12,464 nucleotides of DNA, taken from NCBI GenBank assembly GCA_025350945.1, contig JANXWW010000401.1, positions 1 to 12,464 on the forward strand, in the 5' to 3' direction. Under the pieces are notes generated by a model, which made no database searches, was not told where the DNA came from, and worked only from the letters and a program-made list of their open reading frames with translations. Shown here one piece after another: positions 6,636-12,464 of this stretch. Position 1 is the first letter of the stretch. Each line of letters starts with the position of its first letter. Position numbers and translations under genes: made by a program. This stretch comes from Burkholderiales bacterium (GTDB taxonomy: Bacteria > Pseudomonadota > Gammaproteobacteria > Burkholderiales > Usitatibacteraceae).

Positions 6636-6663
6636 ATATTACTCGCTTGTTGCGCCAACTCAA
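6636..6663 (-). promoter_or_regulatory. Candidate promoter for the small exported protein
   Basis: On the minus strand, TTGAGT (6658-6663) is separated by 16 bases from TAATAT (6636-6641), each matching 4 of 6 consensus bases. A start near 6629 would give a leader of about 27 bases that contains the GAGGAG ribosome site. Confidence 0.35.
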
Positions 6664-6667
6664 AACA

Positions 6668-6696
6668 TTAACACTTGGTATGCGTGATACGATCAT
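6668..6696 (+). promoter_or_regulatory. Candidate promoter for the deacetylase-acetyltransferase pair
   Basis: TTAACA (6668-6673, 5 of 6) is followed by 17 bases and GATCAT (6691-6696, 4 of 6). It would start transcription about 24 bases before the deacetylase ATG. Its -35 lies back to back with that of the candidate promoter in the opposite direction. The region is AT-rich and alternatives exist. Confidence 0.3.
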
Positions 6697-6726
6697 TATC
6701 AAGCCTTCATTCAATCCCGCGCCAAT

Positions 6727-7662
6727 ATGTCCATCACCGCTTACATCACGCATCCATCATTCATGAAGCATGAAATGGGTGCGGATCATCCTGAATGTCC
6801 CGCGCGCCTTGATGCGATAAACGATTATTTGCTGTCGCACGGTTTGCTTGATCTGATGCCGACCTATCAAGCGCCTGCTGCGACCGAGCAGCAATTATTG
6901 CGCGCACATACCGCGCATCACCTCGCTGAAATTGAATCACTTGCGCCCATACAGGGCTACGCGCAAGTAGATCCGGATACACGCATGAATGCGTACACGC
7001 TCACCGCCGCGCGCCATGCAGCGGGCGCTGCCGTGCTGGCAACCGACTTGGTCATGTCGAAAGAAGTGATGCGCGCATTCTGCGCGGTACGTCCGCCGGG
7101 GCATCATGCCGAACGCGATCAGGCGATGGGTTTTTGTATTTTTAATAACGTCGCCGTCGGCATTCGTCATGCACAGCGACATCACGGCGTAAAACGAATC
7201 GCGCTGATTGATTTTGATGTGCATCACGGCAACGGCAGTGAGGATATTTTTGCGGGCGATGATGAAGTGTTGATGGTCTCCACTTTTGAGCATCCGCTGT
7301 ATCCGTATCTGGGCGAGATTCCGAAGGGCAGCAACATGCTTAATGTGCCGCTCGCACCGCGAACTTATGGTGACGCGATGCGCAGTGTGGTGGCAGAGCG
7401 CTGGCTGCCTGCGCTCAATAAATTTCAGCCTGAGTTAATTTATATCTCAGCCGGATTTGACGCGCATCGCGATGACGACATGGCCAATCTGGGCTGGGTG
7501 GAGGCCGATTATGCCTGGATCACCGCGCGCTTATTGGACGTTGCCAATCGTCATGCTGGCGGGCGAATCGTTTCCACCCTCGAAGGCGGTTATACACTGC
7601 CCGCGCTGGCACGCAGCGTAGCCGCGCATGTGGGTGTGCTGATTGGCGCGGTTGATGCGTAA
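6727..7662 (+). CDS. Histone deacetylase superfamily protein (class II-like lysine deacetylase)
   Basis: This 311-residue zinc hydrolase belongs to the HDAC/AcuC/acetylpolyamine amidohydrolase superfamily and is full length. Visible active-site elements are RPPGHHA (tandem His126-His127), GFCIFNNVA, DFDVHHGNG (zinc ligands Asp164 and His166), SAGFDAH (third zinc ligand Asp245) and LEGGY (Tyr289, which stabilises the transition state). The N-terminal HPSFMKHEMGADHPECPARLDAI is typical of the bacterial HDAC-like amidohydrolases. All catalytic residues are intact, so it should be active. Substrate is not fixed by sequence: acetyl-lysine proteins, acetylpolyamines or other amides are all known in the superfamily. 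Its neighbour, a Pat-type protein acetyltransferase 9 bases downstream, favours protein deacetylation. The start lacks a clear Shine-Dalgarno sequence. Confidence 0.92.
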   Translation: MSITAYITHPSFMKHEMGADHPECPARLDAINDYLLSHGLLDLMPTYQAPAATEQQLLRAHTAHHLAEIESLAPIQGYAQVDPDTRMNAYTLTAARHAAGAAVLATDLVMSKEVMRAFCAVRPPGHHAERDQAMGFCIFNNVAVGIRHAQRHHGVKRIALIDFDVHHGNGSEDIFAGDDEVLMVSTFEHPLYPYLGEIPKGSNMLNVPLAPRTYGDAMRSVVAERWLPALNKFQPELIYISAGFDAHRDDDMANLGWVEADYAWITARLLDVANRHAGGRIVSTLEGGYTLPALARSVAAHVGVLIGAVDA

Positions 7663-7671
7663 TTCAATTCT

Positions 7672-10320
7672 ATGAAACTGCATTATCTCGCCCCGCTATT
7701 CGACCCCAAATCGATCCTCGTCTACACGCGTGATGATATTGCGTCTTCAATTTTACTGAATGCGGCCTTGAACGAAGGCGTGTTCAGCGGTGTGATTACA
7801 CGCATCGAGGCGACGATGCGCAGCTTCGCCACCATTGATCGCGCAGTTCTCAACACGCGCCCCGACCTTGCGTTAATTGCGGTCGGTGACGCGCACGTCA
7901 TCAAAGCACTCACACATGCAGCCAAGGCTCGCGTGCGCGCGGCAATTGTTTACGACATTGCCGCCGAACACATCGAAAAACTGAAAGAGATTGCTGTGCA
8001 AAACAGCATTCAATTACTCGGCCCCGGATCATCCGGATTGCAGCGACCCCATCTGCAACTCAACGCCTGCATAGCGGGAAGGCTCAACGGTGAAGGTAAT
8101 CTCGCCCTGGTTTCACAATCAGGCGCGCTGACGGCAGCGATGCTCGATTGGGCTGATTCCAACGCGGTAAGTTTTTCAGCGGTCGCGGCCACTGGCCGCT
8201 CGGAAGGACTGGATCTCGCTGACGTTCTCGATTTTTTAGGTCAGGACGGGCGCACACAAAGCATCGTCGTTTATATGGAAGGCATTCACAGCGGCCGACA
8301 TTTTATGAGCGCATTACGCGCCGCCGCGCGCGCGAAGCCAACGGTTGTTTTAAAAGCCGGACGCCGCGAGCGTGGCCGCCAGGCCGCCCTCACGCATTCT
8401 GGCACGATGATTGGTGGTGACGATGTTTTCGATGCGGCACTGGAGCGCGCAGGTGCGGTGCGGGTGGATAGTTTTGTGCAATTATTTTCCGCCGCAAAAT
8501 GTTTGGCCTCGCGCTACAAACCCGTCGGCAATCGGCTCGGTGTAATCGGCAACGGCGGCGGACCGGGTGTGCTGGCGGCTGATTATGCGTATCTGCGTGG
8601 CGTGGATATTCCTGCATTGTCTGCGACAACGTTGGCGCAACTGAAAGCAAAACTTCCAAACGCATTGTCAATTGAAAATCCGGTTGATATTGGCGAGCAC
8701 GCCGAGGCGGCAGATTTTGTGGCGGCTGCGGAAATTCTCGCAGCATCCCCCGACATTGATGGCGTGCTGGTCGTGGTCACGCCCAAATCGGGTATCGACA
8801 CTGATGCCATCGCGCGCGCCGCCACCGTCAGCCTGCCTGGCGTGTACAAGCCGGTGATTGGCTGCTGGATGGGTGAGACGCGCGTGCGTGAAACGCGGCG
8901 CATGGTGAACGCTGCTGGCCTGCCTGTGTTTCGCCTGCCTGAAGCGGCAGTGGATGCATTTGCCAATATCGCCACGTTTTATCGCAATCAGCAAATGCTG
9001 ATGCAAACGCCACCACCGCTCAATGTGGATGTGTTGAACGATGCGCCCGACATTGCGCGAGCGCGAGCATTAATCGCTACGGTGCTCGGCGCAGGCCGCA
9101 ATGTATTGACCGAAACAGAATCGAAAGAACTTCTCACCGCATTTCATATTCCGGTGGTAAAGACCGAAGTGGCGCACACCGCGGACGAGGCAGTTGCGAT
9201 TGCGCAGCGCATCGGTTTTCCGGTCGCAGTCAAGATAAATTCGCCGGACATCGCGCACAAATCAGATGTCGGCGGCGTGATGCTGAACGTTCGAACCGGA
9301 ACACAATTGCGCGCGGTGTTCGCTGATATGCTGGAAGAGGTTGCGTTTCGTGCGTCGACGGCAAAAGTGGACGGCGCAGCAATCCAGCGCATGATTTCAA
9401 AACGCAACGGCCGCGAATTTTATATCGGCATGACCACCGACGAATTGTTCGGGCCGGTGCTCACGTTCGGTGCGGGTGGCACCATGATCGAGGTAATCGA
9501 TGATCGAACCGTCGCGCTGCCGCCGCTCAATCAATTTCTCGCGCGACGCATGATCGCAAAAGCACGCTCTGCTGTCGTGCTCGGTGCATGGCGCGGCATG
9601 CCACCCGCAGACGCGGAGGCGTTGGAGCATATTTTGCTGCGCGTGTCAGAAATGATTTGTGAACTGCCCGAGTTGCAAGAGCTTGATATCAATCCGATCA
9701 TTGTTGATGACAAGGGCGCGGCTGCGGTTGATGCACGCGCGGTGGTGCGCCAGATGGCTCCCTCAGCAACACCCTACGCGCACATGGCGATCCTGCCCTA
9801 TCCGAATTCACTCACGCACGAAATCACCACCCGCGATGGATTTCATTGCCGATTTCGCGCGGTGCGCCCCGAAGATGCCGACAAACTACAACAGTTTGTG
9901 CGTGCACTATCAAGTGAGGCACGCTACTACCGGTTTCTATCAACGATGGCGGAGTTATCACCAACGCTTCTCGCACGATTCACGCAGATCGATTACGACC
10001 GCGAAATGGCCATTGTGGCCACAATCAACGACGGCACATCGGATGAGCGCATCATCGGCGTAACGCGCTATTTGCTCAACGCCGACGCGATTACTGCCGA
10101 ATTCGCACTGGTGGTGGCCGATGATTTTCACCATCGCGGCATCGGCTCGGCATTGATGAAAACGATTTGCGCCATCGCCCGCAGCCGTGGAATAAAAGCC
10201 ATCATCGGCCAAGTGCTTGCCAGCAATAGCGACATGCTCGCGCTAATGAAACAACTTGGCTTTGTGGAAGATCGCGATCCGGATGATGCTGATTTGCGGC
10301 GCGTGATGATGATGCTTTAG
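7672..10320 (+). CDS. pat: Pat/YfiQ-type protein lysine acetyltransferase: acyl-CoA synthetase (ADP-forming)-like region fused to GNAT
   Basis: This 882-residue protein has the size and order of Salmonella Pat and E. coli YfiQ (PatZ/Pka), which acetylate acetyl-CoA synthetase and other proteins. Parts in order: CoA-binding Rossmann domain (about 8-135, with LLGPGSSGL), succinyl-CoA-ligase-like domains (about 140-440, with SQSGALTAAMLDW and GNGGGPGVLAADYA), ATP-grasp domain (about 465-695, with KINSPDIAHKSDVGGVML and LDINPIIVD), and GNAT (about 725-882). The GNAT part carries TQIDYDREMA, AEFALVV (Glu810 aligns with the catalytic glutamate of Pat) and the acetyl-CoA loop HHRGIGSAL (820-828). 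His242 in LTHSGTMIGG sits where active ADP-forming synthetases carry the phosphorylated histidine, a residue described as lost in enteric Pat. It follows the deacetylase by 9 bases with no Shine-Dalgarno sequence, so translation is probably coupled. A bifunctional or purely metabolic role is possible. Confidence 0.9.
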   Translation: MKLHYLAPLFDPKSILVYTRDDIASSILLNAALNEGVFSGVITRIEATMRSFATIDRAVLNTRPDLALIAVGDAHVIKALTHAAKARVRAAIVYDIAAEHIEKLKEIAVQNSIQLLGPGSSGLQRPHLQLNACIAGRLNGEGNLALVSQSGALTAAMLDWADSNAVSFSAVAATGRSEGLDLADVLDFLGQDGRTQSIVVYMEGIHSGRHFMSALRAAARAKPTVVLKAGRRERGRQAALTHSGTMIGGDDVFDAALERAGAVRVDSFVQLFSAAKCLASRYKPVGNRLGVIGNGGGPGVLAADYAYLRGVDIPALSATTLAQLKAKLPNALSIENPVDIGEHAEAADFVAAAEILAASPDIDGVLVVVTPKSGIDTDAIARAATVSLPGVYKPVIGCWMGETRVRETRRMVNAAGLPVFRLPEAAVDAFANIATFYRNQQMLMQTPPPLNVDVLNDAPDIARARALIATVLGAGRNVLTETESKELLTAFHIPVVKTEVAHTADEAVAIAQRIGFPVAVKINSPDIAHKSDVGGVMLNVRTGTQLRAVFADMLEEVAFRASTAKVDGAAIQRMISKRNGREFYIGMTTDELFGPVLTFGAGGTMIEVIDDRTVALPPLNQFLARRMIAKARSAVVLGAWRGMPPADAEALEHILLRVSEMICELPELQELDINPIIVDDKGAAAVDARAVVRQMAPSATPYAHMAILPYPNSLTHEITTRDGFHCRFRAVRPEDADKLQQFVRALSSEARYYRFLSTMAELSPTLLARFTQIDYDREMAIVATINDGTSDERIIGVTRYLLNADAITAEFALVVADDFHHRGIGSALMKTICAIARSRGIKAIIGQVLASNSDMLALMKQLGFVEDRDPDDADLRRVMMML

Positions 10321-10325
10321 GGCTA

Positions 10326-12464
10326 CTAAACGCGCTTATGCTTGCTTTTCTCCCGCCCCACCCAAATCAGCAGCAACACCAAAAACGCGTACGGCAACAT
10401 CGACAATAAATCCGCATTCGCACCTTCGAAAAACGGATTGTGCGCGACTGACCAATCGGTAATCGACTTGTCAAAATCAGTCAGCACACCGGCGGTAAAC
10501 GCAATGATGATGCCCGCCAGCGCGCCACCGGCAATATAGCCTGACGACAACAAGACGCCCGCACCACGATCACCGGCGGCAACGCGTTCTTCCTCGTTCA
10601 GGTTTGCGTAATGGGCGTGTTTGTTGCGGCGACGATCCACCAGCCAACGCACCATGCCGCCGATGAAGAGCGGCGCGGATGACGACAGTGGCAAGTAAAC
10701 ACCGACAGCAAACGGCAACGATGAGATACCCGCCATTTCAAGGATGAGCGCGATGACCACACCAAACATCACCAGCGCCCACGGCAATTGTTGATCCAAA
10801 ATGCCTTTGATGATGTACGACATTAGCACCGCTTTGGGCGCATCGTATTTGCGTACTTCGGTGCCATCAGGCCGTTTGTTGTGCGCGCCGTTTATGCCTG
10901 GATCAACCAAGTAAGCCGCAGCACCCGTGTCATCCACCAGATATTTTCCTGCCGCACCACCTGCGATGTCGGTCTTATGCCACACACGATATGTTTTCGT
11001 GTCAGTGGCGGCTTGCGGGCCTTGCAGCGTTACCGTTTCAGTCAAGCTGGCTACATCAGTTTTTAATCCCGGTGCGATCTGCGCAGCAGGAACATAAACG
11101 GTAGACGCATTATTTAACTTCAACAAAATTGGCCCCAGCAGAACCGCCGAGGCAAGTGCGCCGCACAGAATCGCGTACTGCTGCAAGCGCGGTGTGGCAC
11201 CGACCAAAAATCCTGTTTTCAGATCCTGCGAAGTCGTACCAGCGTTACTCGATGCGATGCAAACAATTGCACCAACAGAAAGTGCGGTGACGTAATACGG
11301 CCCGCCCGTCCAGCCAACCAATAAGAAAATGAGGCAAGTAAAAAGCAGTGTGGCGACGGTCATGCCGGAAATCGGGTTACTCGATGAGCCGATCTCGCCT
11401 GTCAATTGCGAGGACACCGTGGCGAATAGAAATCCGAAAACAACTATCAGCAACGCGCCCAGAAAATTCATGTGCAACGGCGGCGAGAGCATGATAATAA
11501 TTACAATTGCGAAGCAGCCGATCAACACCCATTTCATGGGAATATCTTTATCAGTACGCGAATTGTTCGCGGTTGTGGATTTTTCACTAAAGCTCGCGAA
11601 GCTGGCGCTGAGACTGTGCCAAATCGTCGGCAAGGCGCGAAACAGGCTGACGATACCGCCCGCAGCAACAGCACCCGCGCCGATGTAAAGCACATAGGCA
11701 CCGCGAATATCGTTGGGGCTCATATCGTGAATCAGCTTGGCGGCGGGCGCGAGTGGTGTTGATAGCGCATCACCGAAAAACTTGATCATCGGAATCAGCA
11801 GCAAATAAGCCATCACGCCGCCCGCACACATGATCGAGGCGATACGTGGGCCGATGATGTAGCCAACGCCTAACAACTCCGGCGAAATTTCCGCACCGAC
11901 CGAGCCACCATTTAACGGCGTGCCAAAAACTTTCTCCGGCACATCTTTCCAGCCTTTGAACGCCACATTCAGCGCCTTGTACAACAGCCCCACACCGAAG
12001 CCCAGGAAAATTACACCCGCGCTGCCATCGCTTACTTTGGAAGCGCTCGATGCCTTCGACAGCTCCGCCGCTTTCAGCACTTCCGCACAGGCGGTGCCTT
12101 CGGGATATTTAAGTTTGTCGTGCTGCGCAACAATCAAACTGCGACGCAACGGAATCATCATCAGAATGCCGAGCAATCCACCCAGCACGCCGACCAGCAT
12201 TACCCGTGCAATCTCCAGATCGAATCCCAAAATAAGAATCGCGGGCATGGTCACGCCCAACCCAAACGCGATGGATTCGCCGGCCGAGCCGGCGGTTTGC
12301 ACGATGTTGTTTTCAAGAATGGTGGAATCGCGCGCACCCGTTTTCGACATCAAACGAAATAGCGTGATCGCGATAACGGCAACAGGAATCGAGGCGCTGA
12401 CCGTGAGGCCCACTTTTAGTACGAGATAAAGCGAAGAGGCACCAAACACCATGCCAAGCAGCAC
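10326..12464 (-). CDS. OPT-family oligopeptide/metal-chelate transporter, 5'-truncated by the window edge
   Basis: The frame is open at the right edge (the first codon seen is GTG for an internal valine, not a start) and gives 712 residues; probably a few tens at the N terminus are missing. OPT-family proteins are many-spanning proton-coupled permeases for small peptides or metal-siderophore complexes. Characteristic blocks, numbered from the edge, are LKVGLTVSASIPVAV (16-30), TILENNIVQTAGSAGES (48-64), KYPEGTACAEVL (119-130), GEIGSSSNPISGMT (356-369), SSNAGTTSQDLKTGFLVGATP (starts at 405) and LPFAVGVYLPLSSSAPLFIGG (starts at 583). A hydrophilic stretch at about 451-540, containing GKYLVDDTGAAAYLVDPGING, interrupts the membrane segments and should form a soluble domain. 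The gene converges on pat with 5 bases between stop codons and no terminator. Confidence 0.92.
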   Translation of the reverse strand: MLLGMVFGASSLYLVLKVGLTVSASIPVAVIAITLFRLMSKTGARDSTILENNIVQTAGSAGESIAFGLGVTMPAILILGFDLEIARVMLVGVLGGLLGILMMIPLRRSLIVAQHDKLKYPEGTACAEVLKAAELSKASSASKVSDGSAGVIFLGFGVGLLYKALNVAFKGWKDVPEKVFGTPLNGGSVGAEISPELLGVGYIIGPRIASIMCAGGVMAYLLLIPMIKFFGDALSTPLAPAAKLIHDMSPNDIRGAYVLYIGAGAVAAGGIVSLFRALPTIWHSLSASFASFSEKSTTANNSRTDKDIPMKWVLIGCFAIVIIIMLSPPLHMNFLGALLIVVFGFLFATVSSQLTGEIGSSSNPISGMTVATLLFTCLIFLLVGWTGGPYYVTALSVGAIVCIASSNAGTTSQDLKTGFLVGATPRLQQYAILCGALASAVLLGPILLKLNNASTVYVPAAQIAPGLKTDVASLTETVTLQGPQAATDTKTYRVWHKTDIAGGAAGKYLVDDTGAAAYLVDPGINGAHNKRPDGTEVRKYDAPKAVLMSYIIKGILDQQLPWALVMFGVVIALILEMAGISSLPFAVGVYLPLSSSAPLFIGGMVRWLVDRRRNKHAHYANLNEEERVAAGDRGAGVLLSSGYIAGGALAGIIIAFTAGVLTDFDKSITDWSVAHNPFFEGANADLLSMLPYAFLVLLLIWVGREKSKHKRV

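Noticed and set aside
12462..12464. Start codon of the OPT gene at the window edge
   Set aside because: The codon is GTG flush with the edge and the sequence begins inside the first conserved membrane region, so the true start lies outside the window.
1..12464. A defence island, prophage or integrated element
   Set aside because: Every recognised gene is metabolic, transport, regulatory or stress-related; no integrase, transposase, nuclease or attachment site is seen.

Overview
The window looks like a moderately GC-rich proteobacterial chromosome. The best guess is a betaproteobacterium, based on a Pat/YfiQ-type protein acetyltransferase, a DctPQM-type TRAP transporter, a GntR-like LacI regulator and a bacterial OPT transporter. 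This assignment is inferred from protein families only; there is no rRNA or other phylogenetic marker. I see no tRNA, rRNA, CRISPR array, insertion sequence or phage gene. No gene-free stretch exceeds about 260 bases.

Left part (1-1277). The 3'-truncated ohr (organic peroxide reductase) is on the minus strand. Upstream of it is a 12-bp sequence repeated three times, then a GNAT acetyltransferase on the minus strand. A copy of a dispersed palindromic repeat (about 1099-1208) follows.

Sugar-acid module (1278-5908). A minus-strand operon runs gntK (gluconokinase), dctQ, dctM, dctP (TRAP transporter). It diverges from a plus-strand LacI-family regulator that resembles GntR. A perfect 20-bp palindrome (4750-4769) overlaps the -10 of a good sigma-70 promoter (TTGACA, 17 bp, TATGGT) reading into gntK. 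The simplest reading is uptake of gluconate or a related sugar acid by the TRAP system, phosphorylation to 6-phosphogluconate, and repression by the divergent regulator until an inducer appears.

Middle (5909-6726). A second copy of the dispersed repeat forms a long hairpin in the convergent gap. Next to it is a small minus-strand exported protein of unknown function, with a Pro/Ala-rich linker and four cysteines in its mature part.

Acetylation module (6727-10320). An HDAC-family deacetylase is followed 9 bases later by a Pat-type protein: an ADP-forming acyl-CoA synthetase-like region fused to a C-terminal GNAT domain. This pairs a likely protein-lysine acetylation eraser with a writer, analogous in logic to Bacillus AcuC/AcuA but built from a different acetyltransferase. 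The synthetase part keeps a histidine at the position phosphorylated in active enzymes of that family.

Right edge (10326-12464). A 5'-truncated OPT-family transporter on the minus strand converges on the acetyltransferase gene with only 5 bases between the two stop codons.
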